A stretch of DNA of 64,000 nucleotides from NCBI RefSeq assembly GCF_037975445.1, contig NZ_CP150254.1:742001-806000 (forward strand), written 5' to 3'. A model generated the notes under the pieces. That model was not told where the DNA came from. It saw only the letters and a program-made list of their open reading frames with translations, and searched no databases. The stretch comes from Peribacillus sp. FSL P2-0133 (lineage in GTDB: Bacteria; Bacillota; Bacilli; Bacillales; DSM-1321). Made by a program: the position numbers and the translations under genes. Shown in pieces: positions 1 to 8,356 of the stretch (positions within the stretch are counted from its first letter, which is position 1; each line of letters starts with the position of its first letter).

Positions 1-508
1 GGCTAATGAACGTGTTGGATAATGGGGGAACGGATACACGCGCTGCTTGCGGCAAGACGATCCGCTTTAAAGCTTGGGTATATGACATCCCGATCGAATA
101 GCCCGCTTCCCATTGCCCTTTAGGTATCGATAAAATGGCAGCTCTTATAATCTCCGAAGCGTATGCTCCAACACTTAGTGTGAATCCGATTATAGCCGAT
201 ATAAAAGGACTGATGGTTACACCTAAATTTGGAAGTCCATAGAAAATGATAAATAATTGCACAAGTAAAGGTGTCCCGCGGATGATTGACACATATACTC
301 GCGCAATTATTTGAAGGATCCTCATGGAAGATAATCTAGCCAATGCTGTGAGTACAGCGAGAATAAGGCCGAGAACAAATGAAATTAGCGTTAGTGGAAT
401 CGTATATTGAATAGCTCCCTCTATCATGGGATAGAGGGAGGTTTGAGCGATGGAAACAAGCTGGTCCATACGCTCGGGGTCGGTGAAAATATTACTTAGG
501 AGAAACAT
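1..508 (-). CDS. tcyB: Amino-acid (cystine-type) ABC transporter permease, C-terminus cut by window edge
   Basis: Inner-membrane permease of a polar amino-acid importer. The frame opens with ATG at 508 and stays open to base 1, giving 169 codons without a stop; roughly the last quarter lies outside the window. Several hydrophobic segments are visible, followed by the EAA-type cytoplasmic loop that contacts the ATPase (...[12 protein letters not shown]...) and the RGTPLLVQ motif typical of HisM/GlnP permeases. It overlaps the 3' end of the binding-protein gene by 17 bases, so the two are one operon and probably translationally coupled. The cystine assignment comes from the neighbouring TcyA-like protein. 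An ATPase gene (tcyC) is expected just beyond the left edge. Confidence 0.88.
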   Translation of the reverse strand, partial: MFLLSNIFTDPERMDQLVSIAQTSLYPMIEGAIQYTIPLTLISFVLGLILAVLTALARLSSMRILQIIARVYVSIIRGTPLLVQLFIIFYGLPNLGVTISPFISAIIGFTLSVGAYASEIIRAAILSIPKGQWEAGYSIGMSYTQALKRIVLPQAARVSVPPLSNTFIS

Positions 509-1316
509 CTTCACCAAACCATTTATCCGAGATTTTCGCGTATGTGCCGTCATCTTTCATTGCTTTAAGTGCTTTATTTACTTCTTCCACTAATTTGCCG
601 CTGTCTTTTCTGAACATTAAACCACTTGCGACTCCGCTTTCTTCCTCATCAGCGACTTTGATAGGTGCATCCGGGTGTTGCTTTTTATAATCAAGGTACG
701 ATAATTTGTCATTGATCGTGGCATCTACACGTTTAGAACCAATAAGCTGTACAGATTGAGAAAATCCTTCAATGCCTGTAACCTCAGCACCATGTGATTT
801 GGCTAGATCATTGTAATTACTCGTTAAAGATTGTGCAGAGGTCTTGCCTTTCAAATCATCGAAGGATTTAATATCCGAATTATCTTTGTGTACAAGCAAT
901 ACGGCCCCTGATTGAATATATGGGTCAGAGAAATCATATTTCTTTTGACGGTCTTCATCGATACCCACTTGGTTTGCGATCATATCAAAACGTTTAGCAT
1001 CCAAGCCTGCAAACATGCCGTCCCATTGTGTTTCCTTGAATTCAGCTTTCACTCCAAGGCGTTTTGCCACTTCTTTAGCAATTTCAACATCAAACCCCGT
1101 TAGTTTATCTGAATCATCGTGGAATGTGAAAGGAGGATATGTACCTTCAGTTCCAACAGTTAATACGCCATCTTTTTTGACTTTATCATACAGACTTTCT
1201 TGTGATGAAGATTTATTGTCGGTATCGTTTGCCTCATTTTTGGTATTGGTACCACAAGCGGTAAGTACAACCGTGAAAGCTAACAATAGCGATAAAAGTG
1301 CAACCATTTTTTTCAT
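492..1316 (-). CDS. tcyA: Cystine ABC transporter substrate-binding lipoprotein
   Basis: Lipoprotein of 274 residues that captures an amino acid, most likely L-cystine, outside the membrane and hands it to the TcyB-type permease. The signal peptide ends in the lipobox LTAC with lipidated Cys21. The SBP_bac_3 fold carries the [15 protein letters not shown] and [12 protein letters not shown] signatures that I recognise from B. subtilis TcyA. The terminal KWFGEDVS is also shared with that protein. The start has an AGGAGG-like site (GGAGGT) 6-7 bases upstream. A housekeeping promoter candidate lies about 45 bases further up. Substrate identity rests on remembered sequence similarity; glutamine or another polar amino acid is possible. 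Confidence 0.88.
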   Translation of the reverse strand: MKKMVALLSLLLAFTVVLTACGTNTKNEANDTDNKSSSQESLYDKVKKDGVLTVGTEGTYPPFTFHDDSDKLTGFDVEIAKEVAKRLGVKAEFKETQWDGMFAGLDAKRFDMIANQVGIDEDRQKKYDFSDPYIQSGAVLLVHKDNSDIKSFDDLKGKTSAQSLTSNYNDLAKSHGAEVTGIEGFSQSVQLIGSKRVDATINDKLSYLDYKKQHPDAPIKVADEEESGVASGLMFRKDSGKLVEEVNKALKAMKDDGTYAKISDKWFGEDVSPK

Positions 1317-1360
1317 TTGGGTAAACCTCCTAGTAATCTGATAGGGATTGATACTCTGTG

Positions 1361-1389
1361 ATACTATACAAGAAAAGGAAAAAAGTCAA
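1361..1389 (-). promoter_or_regulatory. Candidate sigma-A promoter of tcyAB
   Basis: Reading leftwards, TTGACT (1389-1384) is followed by TATAGT (1368-1363) with a 15-base spacer, or by TAGTAT (1366-1361) with a 17-base spacer. It sits about 45 bases upstream of the tcyA start. No riboswitch or T-box was recognised in the short leader. Confidence 0.5.
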
Positions 1390-1540
1390 TGAAAATAACT
1401 TACATCATTATTGTTAATGAAACTTGGTGAATTATACGGATTTTCACGCATTGAAGTGAAATAATACTAAAAGAAAGATGTATCGTTATCCGAAAAAGGA
1501 TTTGAAAGGGAAGTGATCATTAAGAATCCAAGGGGACAAA

Positions 1541-1590
1541 AGGCCCCTCATCCACATGATTTTTAGCTAAGTGGAAAAGGGGCTTTTTTG
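1541..1590 (-). terminator. Terminator after PHP-domain gene
   Basis: The inverted repeat AGGCCCCT...AGGGGCTT, with an extra inner GTGG/CCAC pairing, lies 35 bases past the stop of the PHP gene. T-runs occur on both strands (TTTT leftwards, TTTTTT rightwards), so it could stop transcription in either direction. Confidence 0.65.
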
Positions 1591-1624
1591 GGCCGTCCGG
1601 AACTATTGCAAGATTCTTTTTACC

Positions 1625-3214
1625 TTAGTGTTTTTCATGATTCCTATCCTCTACGCTGACGAATATAGGGTTCGAATAGAACCAAAGGTCTTTATAGTTA
1701 CGTTTGTTTATTTCCGAAAAACGCGTTTCGTTATCCTCGATTTCAGTCTTTTTATCGATCAGCGGTTCCCCGTCCATCGTTTCTCCAGAGACATTTTCCC
1801 CTAGGTTCGTGCCTCGCAAACGGAAATATTGATCCTTATTTGCTTTGACTTTGTAAGTGATGGTATGAAAACCATCGCGATCGGTTTTCCAGTCTTTACT
1901 GGTAAAGCGTTTAACAACTTTTGTCGTATCATTGGTGGATTTATTATAAGCAGGTGTTCCAGGCACTGCTTTCCCGGTTACTTCCCCGGAAATTAGATCC
2001 ACGTGATCCACCTTGACGGGGTCCCCGTTATTGTTTTTTTGGGGGCTCTTAAATCGGATGGTGATCTTGACCATCTGTCCTTCCTTCACTTTAAGGTCCC
2101 CACCCATATCAACCGTGTTGTTTCCGTTTTTAGCTTGGAAATCAAGGGCATCGATCAAGTCACCAAAAACAGAGAAGGATTTCCCAGATCGCATGCCATC
2201 AAGGACGGATTTTATTGATGAGCCATTTACCCATGTATAATTCTTGGAATATTCTCCTGGCCAGTAACCACTGGAGTATAGGCGGTTTTCACTGATTTCA
2301 AAATGGGAGTCCGAATTGGAAAAATTCCAGAACTTACGACCTTCCCCAAGAAGTGCATCCCATGCCCCCCCTACCTTAGCAAGCATATAATCGGATCCGC
2401 CATAGGTCCGGTTTTCCGGTGTTGTCAGATTTAATCCGCCTCGATCTGGCTCCATCTGGTTACCTGGCATACCTTCAAATCCGAACATGACATCCGGGGC
2501 GATATTGTTGAAGTCACGAAAATCAGATATGTTGTACACCCTCTTTCTTGATGGGTGGTTCAATATGGCATAACTTGTATGCTTATAATTTTTCTCAAGC
2601 CATGCCAATGCTGTTCGGGCATCCTCGGATGTCTTATTGGCTCTTTGATCCTGTACTTTCCAGACAGCTACATCCTTAGAATCGAACATCTTTTCATCCT
2701 GGTTGGTGAACAGATATTCGAACTGATTGCCAGCTTTCAGACTTTTAGGTGAGCTCGGCTGATCTCCCAAAATGCCTATGCCGACATGCTCGTATGTAGG
2801 CATATCCCATTCGAAGCCTGAAAAGATGACTTTATTTTTATATTTGCCCTCTTTTTGCAGTTGTTCCATTTTCGGGGCTTGATATTGAATGATTCCTTGA
2901 GACAGCGGTATCGGCCCGCCTGGAATCAAATGTCCCTCATCATCCCTTGAAGACATCCTCAAGTGGTCGGAAATTCCCATCCAATCCAGGCCATACTTAT
3001 CAAATGCGTTATTTAGCAAGCTTTCAAGGCTCTGTGATCCCTCGGTATCATCTGACTGAGTGGTATGGGCATGATATTCCCCCTTCATCCATCTGCCTCC
3101 CGGATTTGTCTGATTGTCTTCTGCATCATTTGCAGCACCCGCGACAGGTAGACCTTGAAAAAGGATGGCTATGCTTAGAACCGATACTGTGAAAGCCCTG
3201 AACTTATTAATCAT
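1625..3214 (-). CDS. Secreted PHP-domain metallohydrolase (CehA/McbA-type)
   Basis: Exported protein of about 529 residues with a Sec signal peptide ending near VAGA (residue 27). Four PHP-type metal motifs appear in order: EYHAHT (His48, His50), ISDH (81-84), NHPSRKR near residue 220, and SDSH near residue 300. The motif set fits CehA/McbA-like extracellular metal-dependent hydrolases or phosphoesterases; the substrate is unknown. The start was placed at the internal ATG (3214), because GGAGG lies 11 bases before it and overlaps the first possible ATG at 3232. The gene stands alone, with a terminator downstream. The family call is by motif; phosphodiesterase and esterase roles cannot be separated here. 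Confidence 0.8.
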   Translation of the reverse strand: MINKFRAFTVSVLSIAILFQGLPVAGAANDAEDNQTNPGGRWMKGEYHAHTTQSDDTEGSQSLESLLNNAFDKYGLDWMGISDHLRMSSRDDEGHLIPGGPIPLSQGIIQYQAPKMEQLQKEGKYKNKVIFSGFEWDMPTYEHVGIGILGDQPSSPKSLKAGNQFEYLFTNQDEKMFDSKDVAVWKVQDQRANKTSEDARTALAWLEKNYKHTSYAILNHPSRKRVYNISDFRDFNNIAPDVMFGFEGMPGNQMEPDRGGLNLTTPENRTYGGSDYMLAKVGGAWDALLGEGRKFWNFSNSDSHFEISENRLYSSGYWPGEYSKNYTWVNGSSIKSVLDGMRSGKSFSVFGDLIDALDFQAKNGNNTVDMGGDLKVKEGQMVKITIRFKSPQKNNNGDPVKVDHVDLISGEVTGKAVPGTPAYNKSTNDTTKVVKRFTSKDWKTDRDGFHTITYKVKANKDQYFRLRGTNLGENVSGETMDGEPLIDKKTEIEDNETRFSEINKRNYKDLWFYSNPIFVSVEDRNHEKH

Positions 3215-3380
3215 CTTACCGACAACCTCCATATATTGAAATAATATTGAACAAGCTAATTTTATTGTAAAAATATTAAGAATCCGTTTGGGGTGAGTAT
3301 GGTTTTTGTAAATGGAAAGACCGATTCTGGTAACAGTGGTTTGGAAATTGAAAGGGAATAAAGGGGAGGGGCTCGAAATA

Positions 3381-3415
3381 AAAAAGGTGTAGAGAAAATT
3401 TTCTTTCTCTACAAC
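3381..3415 (-). terminator. Terminator after YjgB-like gene
   Basis: A stem of GGTGTAGAGAAA pairing with TTTCTCTACAACC is followed leftwards by CCTTTTTTAT. It starts about 27 bases past the stop of the YjgB-like gene. Confidence 0.8.
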
Positions 3416-3441
3416 CTGTAACGACTATTTTGCCGTAAATA

Positions 3442-4029
3442 TTATTTAGCTTGTAGTAGATTGATATGATCTACAGTCCGATCTTCACCGACAATGAATT
3501 GTAGTTCATAATTTCCTGTCTTGTAAATGTAGTTGATTTCATTCGTACTGGAAATATGGCGTATTTCGTCAGCACTGCCGAGCTGTTTTCCTAAAACTTT
3601 TGGTGTGATGCTTCCTAGATTATGGTCCCGTTCTACATTTGTCCCAAAATATCGGATTTGTGAGATGGTCTTGTCATCGTTATAGGCAAATGCAAATCCC
3701 GGATGCCCCATTTCTGCATGGTAATAGTCAAAAGTTTCATCTGTGTTACTTGGCTCAGGGGGAGAACCGAATGTCTCATATACATCTTTTTGGGTGTTTT
3801 CATTAATTTTCAAACCCATGGCAGTATAAGGCATTTCTCCTGAAAAAGCTTTGTTGTAGATTTCATGTAAGGTGGTAAGAGCGTGTTCCTTAGCTATGGG
3901 AGGGGCGGAATCCATTGTGGATGCAGCCTCAACCGGTTCTGTTGATAACGATGCACCTGCCCCTAAAAGAGAACCGGTTAGAATAACGGTGCTAATCATT
4001 CTGGCCGCTGGTTTTTTAGATAACATCAT
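3442..4029 (-). CDS. yjgB: YjgB-family secreted protein (DUF4309)
   Basis: Secreted protein of 195 residues. An N-terminal signal peptide (basic start, hydrophobic core, cleavage near VEAAS at about residue 37) precedes a DUF4309 domain at roughly 50-190, with the conserved KINENTQKDVYETFGSP stretch and the closing QFIVGEDRTVDHI. I recognise this as the B. subtilis YjgB type; its biochemical role is unknown. The start ATG has AGGAGGG seven bases upstream. It is monocistronic, closed by a strong hairpin. The DNA just upstream is the decayed transposase relic rather than another gene. Confidence 0.82.
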   Translation of the reverse strand: MMLSKKPAARMISTVILTGSLLGAGASLSTEPVEAASTMDSAPPIAKEHALTTLHEIYNKAFSGEMPYTAMGLKINENTQKDVYETFGSPPEPSNTDETFDYYHAEMGHPGFAFAYNDDKTISQIRYFGTNVERDHNLGSITPKVLGKQLGSADEIRHISSTNEINYIYKTGNYELQFIVGEDRTVDHINLLQAK

Positions 4030-4107
4030 TTCTTATCCCTCCTATAATTACTTTTCCACAATTTCTTAGCATAAAACATTTTCTTGGTGATAGATTGGAA
4101 TGTTTGA

Positions 4108-4337
4108 TTATAGTGGAGCATCAGGGGATTTATAAGCTGCATCTGCGGCAGCTGCTTCCGGTTTTCCAACTTTCTCAATCACTTGTTCAACTAGTGGCTC
4201 TAAGATTTGACTGTCATGTGAATTTCCAGGTGCTACAATCGGTCCCAATACAAAACTTTTGCGGTCTGCTGCACCAGTTGATTTAAAGTAATCACTTCAA
4301 GTTGATCTCTAGAATCATGTTTAGCAAGCATCTTCAT
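4108..4337 (-). pseudogene. IS1182-family transposase relic with internal deletion and frameshift
   Basis: Two transposase fragments lie in different frames on the minus strand. The first, from ATG 4337 or 4331 behind a GAGGTG site, reads LAKHDSRDQLEVITLNQLV, like the N-terminus of IS1182-type transposases. It then runs directly into a second frame reading ADRKSFVLGPIVAPGNSHD and EKVGKPEAAAADAAYKSP, the catalytic core around the second acidic residue, and stops at 4108. About 200 codons between them and everything after YKSP are missing. No terminal inverted repeats or target duplication were found. The element is dead. The family call comes from remembered IS1182 sequences and is fairly secure because both fragments agree. 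Confidence 0.72.
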
Positions 4338-4419
4338 CACCTCAAGTTTAAATAATTCTATTTTAAAACAATAAAGAATAGGCAAAAGGGTTCTATCTGA
4401 AATTTAAAACTAAGTTAAT

Positions 4420-4545
4420 TGGAGCGGAAGGTACGAGACTCCTGCGGGAAAAGCGCGTCCAGGGGGAGACCCCACAGGCGCAAAGGCGCCGAGGAGGCTC
4501 CCGGACCGCCCGCGGAAAGCGAGTGCCTGGAGCGGAAATCAACGT
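4420..4545. repeat. Bacillaceae intergenic palindromic repeat element
   Basis: This G+C-rich block in A+T-rich surroundings starts with GGAGCGGAAGGTACGAGACT and ends with GAGTGCCTGGAGCGGAAATC. The outer arms can pair, and the centre forms AGGCGC/GCGCCG and GGAGGCTCC hairpins. I recognise it as a multicopy intergenic repeat common in Bacillus and relatives. Its function is unknown. Only one copy occurs in this window. Confidence 0.7.
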
Positions 4546-4563
4546 CCAAATTGTACAAGCAAT

Positions 4564-4609
4564 AAAAAAACTGTAGGCAAACTCGATTTTCATCGAGATT
4601 GCCTACAGT
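4564..4609 (-). terminator. Strong terminator after DinB gene
   Basis: A near-perfect 16-base stem (CTGTAGGCAA-A-CTCGAT with ATCGAG-A-TTGCCTACAG) is followed leftwards by TTTTTTTATT. It ends the DinB-family transcript and also insulates the repeat element beyond. Confidence 0.9.
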
Positions 4610-4652
4610 CTGGGTGCTTCACCATGATGAAACACCTTTGAAAATGATGTAA

Positions 4653-5123
4653 TTAATCCCAAACGTTAATTCTAGGAACTCCAGCAGTTCTTAAGTAGTC
4701 TAATAATTGACCAGTATGTACAGACTCATGATAAGCGATTCTTAGCAACATGTCTCCTAAATCCCTGATATATCCCATATCGGAGCGATCGATCTTAATA
4801 TTGGATAAGTCGTCCTCGCTGAAGGATATGATTGTTTCCAAAAAATCACGCCTGTAAGGTTCGGCAAAGTTCAATTCCGCTTCAACAGAGGTAAGTGGCT
4901 GTTTTTCAAATGGTGATTCATAAACTTGTAGGCTACCTTGATTTTTAATGGATAAATGATAGTAATGCTCACTATCAAGAACATGTCTAACCATTTCTAA
5001 ACAGCTCATTGCCTTGTCGTCCGGTTTCCAATGGAGTGTGCTTTTAGGTATTGATGTCCATAGTTTAATGTTTCTTCTTCTAACCTCTTCAAGATTTAAG
5101 ATGATTAGTTCTATCGATTTCAT
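4653..5123 (-). CDS. DinB-family metalloprotein
   Basis: Protein of 156 residues with the DinB/YfiT four-helix fold. The three metal-ligand histidines are visible: His47 (MVRHVLDSE) and His132/His136 (YHESVHTGQ). Family members are probably thiol-dependent transferases or damage-induced proteins; the substrate here is unknown. The start ATG has AAAGGGGAG at good spacing. It is monocistronic, with a strong terminator, and is divergent from the epimerase-like gene. Confidence 0.85.
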   Translation of the reverse strand: MKSIELIILNLEEVRRRNIKLWTSIPKSTLHWKPDDKAMSCLEMVRHVLDSEHYYHLSIKNQGSLQVYESPFEKQPLTSVEAELNFAEPYRRDFLETIISFSEDDLSNIKIDRSDMGYIRDLGDMLLRIAYHESVHTGQLLDYLRTAGVPRINVWD

Positions 5124-5370
5124 AATTATCTCCCCTTTTAGCAGGTATATTTTAACTATACACGAATGGACGCTGAGAATATGGGGTTATTTTGAAAATA
5201 TAGAAAATCCAATGATCTGTTCAGGTATTAATCTTTGCGTATTCCTTCTATTATGTAAAGTATCGCTCCTGTTTAATTCAATCAGGACCAGTTTATTTTC
5301 CTGGACAAGTTCACAAATTGTTGCACGCGTATGTTATTTATTCGTGATACCAATTAATGTAATAAGATGG

Positions 5371-5393
5371 TATACTTGTGAAGTAATTCACAA
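5371..5393 (+). promoter_or_regulatory. Rex-type operator overlapping a -10 element
   Basis: The 18-base palindrome TTGTGAAGTAATTCACAA (5376-5393) differs at one base from the Bacillus Rex consensus TTGTGAAATAATTCACAA. It also fits the FNR/CRP pattern TGTGA-N6-TCACA. It abuts TATACT (5371-5376), a good -10, so binding would block initiation toward the gene at 5453. No convincing -35 was found. The rest of the 5124-5452 gap shows no further gene. Confidence 0.62.
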
Positions 5394-5452
5394 AAAGATT
5401 TAAACTGGTTATGGCTCGGCCTATTCACTCTAAAAGAAAGCGGGTTGGTTAT

Positions 5453-6343
5453 ATGCTGAAGAAAGTGGTTTTAGCTGGCGGGACTGGTTTTGTCGGTCAA
5501 TACTTTGAAAAGCATTTCAGGAATTTGGGATATGAGGTAAGGATCATCTCCAGGCAAACCCCGCATACTGGCTGGGAAGATAAAGAAGGAATAAGGGAAA
5601 CGATCGATAATTCGGATATGTTAATCAACTTAGCAGGAAAAACGGTCAATTGCCGCTACAATGCCAAGAATAAGAAAGAAATATTGGATTCACGAACTGA
5701 TACGACTGAAATGCTAGGTAAGGCGATTGAACAATGTGAAAATCCTCCTTCATTATGGATAAACTCAAGTACGGCAACGATTTACAGGCATGCTGAAGAT
5801 AAACCAATGACGGAGGGGGATGGTGTAATCGGTTCAGGTTTTTCTGTAGATGTTGCGAAAGCGTGGGAGCTCTCATTTTTCGATTTCCGATTACCCAAGA
5901 CGAGACAAATTGCTTTACGGATCGCCATTGTATTGGGCGATGGGGGAGTGATGACCCCATATAGGAATTTGGTTAAATTCGGACTGGGAGGCCATCAAGG
6001 ATCAGGAAATCAGAAATTCAGTTGGATACATATAGAAGATTTATTTAACATTGTCCTTTTTCTGAGAAAGAATCAAGAGTTGAGCGGGGTGTTCAATTGT
6101 TCATCGCCTCATCCAGTTACAAATCGTGAACTGATGGCTCATTTGAGAAAGCTCATGAATATTAGGATAGGATTTCCCTGTCCAACACCCATGCTTGAAA
6201 TGGGGGCTTTATTTATGGGGACCGAAACGGAATTGATATTAAAAAGCAGGTGGGTCATACCTGAGAGGCTGGAAAAGGCGGGGTATGTATTTAAATTCCA
6301 TCATCTTGATGAGGCTCTGGAACAGATACTGATGAATTCTTAA
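5453..6343 (+). CDS. TIGR01777-family NAD-dependent epimerase-like protein
   Basis: Protein of 296 residues in the extended SDR superfamily. The Rossmann motif GGTGFVG is at residues 9-15, INLAGKTVNCRY lies in the middle, and the C-terminal DUF1731-like half has GHQGSGNQKFSWIHIEDL. The reaction is unknown for this family. The start was set at ATG 5453, giving the usual MLKKVVLAGG beginning; a longer frame from 5411 adds 14 residues without a ribosome site. A Rex-type operator lies upstream, implying control by NADH/NAD balance, which suits a nucleotide-binding reductase. A second paralogue, yfhF, is at 34094. Confidence 0.82.
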   Translation: MLKKVVLAGGTGFVGQYFEKHFRNLGYEVRIISRQTPHTGWEDKEGIRETIDNSDMLINLAGKTVNCRYNAKNKKEILDSRTDTTEMLGKAIEQCENPPSLWINSSTATIYRHAEDKPMTEGDGVIGSGFSVDVAKAWELSFFDFRLPKTRQIALRIAIVLGDGGVMTPYRNLVKFGLGGHQGSGNQKFSWIHIEDLFNIVLFLRKNQELSGVFNCSSPHPVTNRELMAHLRKLMNIRIGFPCPTPMLEMGALFMGTETELILKSRWVIPERLEKAGYVFKFHHLDEALEQILMNS

Positions 6344-6405
6344 AATACTCGAGATTGATTGCTATAATGATAGATAGAAAATCATTAAGAGAGGGGAATC
6401 GTAGA

Positions 6406-7584
6406 ATGAATATGACTCCATCTGAAAAAGTCGGAAGATTCACAACAGGAATATTTTCAGAGTTGGCGACCCGCAAGCAGGATGCAATGAAACGAGGGGT
6501 GGATGTTATCGATTTGAGTGTAGGAAGTCCGGATTTACCACCGCCTGATTTTGTAATGGATACGCTTGTGAAATATGCGCAGGATCCCAGTTCTTACGGG
6601 TATACGTTAAAAGGTACGCCTGAATTCAATGAGGCAGTCCGTTATTTTTATCGGATGCGTTATGGAGTGGAGCTGGATGCAGAAAGGGAAGTCCTCCAAC
6701 TGATGGGATCGCAGGATGGCCTTGCACACTTGGCAACGGCGATGATTAACCCTGGAGATTATGTGCTGGTGCCAGATCCAGGATATCCAATTTATGAAGC
6801 GAGTGTAGAGCTTGCCGGCGGAATCATTCATCCGATGCCGCTTACTGCCGAAAATGCCTTCCTGCCGCAGCTCAACGTTATTCCGGATGAAATAGTGAAA
6901 AAGACCAAAATGATGATCATCAGTTATCCGGGAAATCCTGTCACCGCCCTTGCTGATGAAGATTTCTTTTCGGAAGTCATATCGTTTGCGAAAAAGAACG
7001 AGATCATGGTGGTTCACGATTTTGCTTATTCAGAGTTGATTTTTGATGATCATCCGCAAATTAGTTTTATGTCCATTCCTGGTGCCAAGGAAGTGGGGAT
7101 TGAATTTAACTCACTTTCCAAAACTTTTAATATGGCGGGCTGCCGCATTGGGTATGCGGTGGGCAATAGAGAGGCGCTGAACATCCTGGGAACGTTGAAA
7201 TCACACATCGATTATGGGGTTTTTTATCCAATCCAAAAAGCTGCCGAGATGGCGCTAACTTCTAATCTTTCGCTGCTATCAGAACAAGTTAAGGAATACC
7301 AGTCCCGACGTGATGCCTTGATATCAGGTCTTGCTGAAGGGGGATGGCATGTGCCGAAAACCTCAGCTACCATGTTTATTTGGGCCCAAATTCCTGCTGG
7401 CTGGAAATCACGGGATTTTTCCTATGCATTGATTGAAAAAGCAGGGGTTACGGTCGTCCCAGGCGATGCTTTTGGGAAGCAAGGGGAAGGGTATGTCCGG
7501 ATGGCCTTGGTCCAGCCGGCCGAGAGATTGAAAGAAGCTGCTGAACGGATCAAATTGTTTTTGGAGAAAAAAATTGGAGTGTGA
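6406..7584 (+). CDS. Class I/II PLP-dependent aminotransferase (LL-diaminopimelate aminotransferase-like)
   Basis: PLP enzyme of 392 residues. Visible landmarks are YPGNP (Asn177), HDFAYSE (Asp205, Tyr208), the PLP lysine SLSKTF (Lys239) and GCRIGY (Arg247). The overall type matches Bacillus proteins annotated as LL-diaminopimelate aminotransferase or PatA/YugH-like. The exact amino donor cannot be read from sequence. The start at 6406 has GAGAGGGG nine bases upstream. A possible -10 TATAAT (6363-6368) lies just before it, so the gene may have its own promoter in addition to readthrough from the epimerase-like gene 62 bases upstream. Confidence 0.83.
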   Translation: MNMTPSEKVGRFTTGIFSELATRKQDAMKRGVDVIDLSVGSPDLPPPDFVMDTLVKYAQDPSSYGYTLKGTPEFNEAVRYFYRMRYGVELDAEREVLQLMGSQDGLAHLATAMINPGDYVLVPDPGYPIYEASVELAGGIIHPMPLTAENAFLPQLNVIPDEIVKKTKMMIISYPGNPVTALADEDFFSEVISFAKKNEIMVVHDFAYSELIFDDHPQISFMSIPGAKEVGIEFNSLSKTFNMAGCRIGYAVGNREALNILGTLKSHIDYGVFYPIQKAAEMALTSNLSLLSEQVKEYQSRRDALISGLAEGGWHVPKTSATMFIWAQIPAGWKSRDFSYALIEKAGVTVVPGDAFGKQGEGYVRMALVQPAERLKEAAERIKLFLEKKIGV

Positions 7585-7891
7585 AAAATCCAGCATTTAA
7601 TATATTCAGGTTTTAAGAACGCTCGATCATGGGCACGCTGAGGAATATATATAGCTTGAGGAAGTTGTTCCTTACTTGTTAAAGTGAGGCGCTCTCTAGT
7701 GTTTTAAAAAAACTACTTTGAAGTTTAAGAGAAGGTCCATCCTCGGATGGGCTTTTTTTGTTTAGGGGAACTAGCGTGATAGATTATGAATGGAATTTCC
7801 GAACGTAAGATGGACAAGCCGCATAATATATAGCAAGTCCGCAACCCTCTTAAATGAAGCGGGCTTAATATGATAGAGAGGGGGAAAAGCA
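7585..7891. other. Gene-free stretch of 307 bases
   Basis: Apart from the terminator at 7735-7759, only A+T-rich sequence and the leader of the holin gene (ribosome site GAGAGGGGG near 7876) were seen. No reading frame with a ribosome site and no recognisable RNA was found. Confidence 0.5.
7735..7759 (+). terminator. Terminator after aminotransferase gene
   Basis: The stem GTCCATC / GGATGGGC is followed by TTTTTTTG. It lies 150 bases past the aminotransferase stop. Confidence 0.75.
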
Positions 7892-8164
7892 ATGATCAAC
7901 TGGAAAGTGCGTTTTAAGAATCCTACGTTTATATTCACGGTACTCATTCCAGGGCTTTTAATATTGGCCCAGATGATTGCTGCGTTCATAAATAATTTCA
8001 TTACCCCTATAGGCTTTACCATTACTGATGATGCATTGAACGGGGCTTTAGGCATCATTAACTTCATAGCGCTTACATTCTTTGGGGTCGGCGGTGTGGT
8101 CGATCATACCACTAAAGGTCTAAGCGACAGTGAAAATGCCCGACAATACAAGGAGCCTAAGTAA
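7892..8164 (+). CDS. phi LC3-family holin-like membrane protein
   Basis: Small protein of 90 residues with two hydrophobic segments (about 14-33 and 48-66). It ends in the family signature VVDHTTKGLSDSENARQY, close to the usual VVDPTTKGLSDS tail of phi LC3 holins. Phage holins make membrane holes that release endolysins. Chromosomal copies outside prophages have unclear roles. GAGAGGGGG precedes the ATG and a strong terminator follows. No other phage gene is near, but an NlpC/P60 wall protein is the next gene downstream. Confidence 0.85.
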   Translation: MINWKVRFKNPTFIFTVLIPGLLILAQMIAAFINNFITPIGFTITDDALNGALGIINFIALTFFGVGGVVDHTTKGLSDSENARQYKEPK

Positions 8165-8202
8165 TGGACACTATTCTTTCATCTATTGAAGAGTAGAATA
8201 TA

Positions 8203-8256
8203 CCAGATAACACCGTTACTTGCTACACAACGGCGTTATCTGGTTATTTGTTTTTT
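8203..8256 (+). terminator. Terminator after holin gene
   Basis: A fifteen-base arm CCAGATAACACCGTT pairs with AACGGCGTTATCTGG, followed by TTATTTGTTTTTT. It separates the holin from the NlpC/P60 gene. Confidence 0.88.
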
Positions 8257-8356
8257 GGGCAGAGATGATGATTTGGGATAATGATTTTGGTCTAAAAACC
8301 GAAATGCAACATACATTTAAAATTGTGGTTCATTTTCAGTTTGGGGAGGAAAAAGG

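Noticed and set aside
5014-5403. 129-residue + strand ORF ahead of the TIGR01777 gene
   Set aside because: It starts inside the opposite-strand DinB gene, lacks a ribosome site and runs through the Rex-like operator and promoter.
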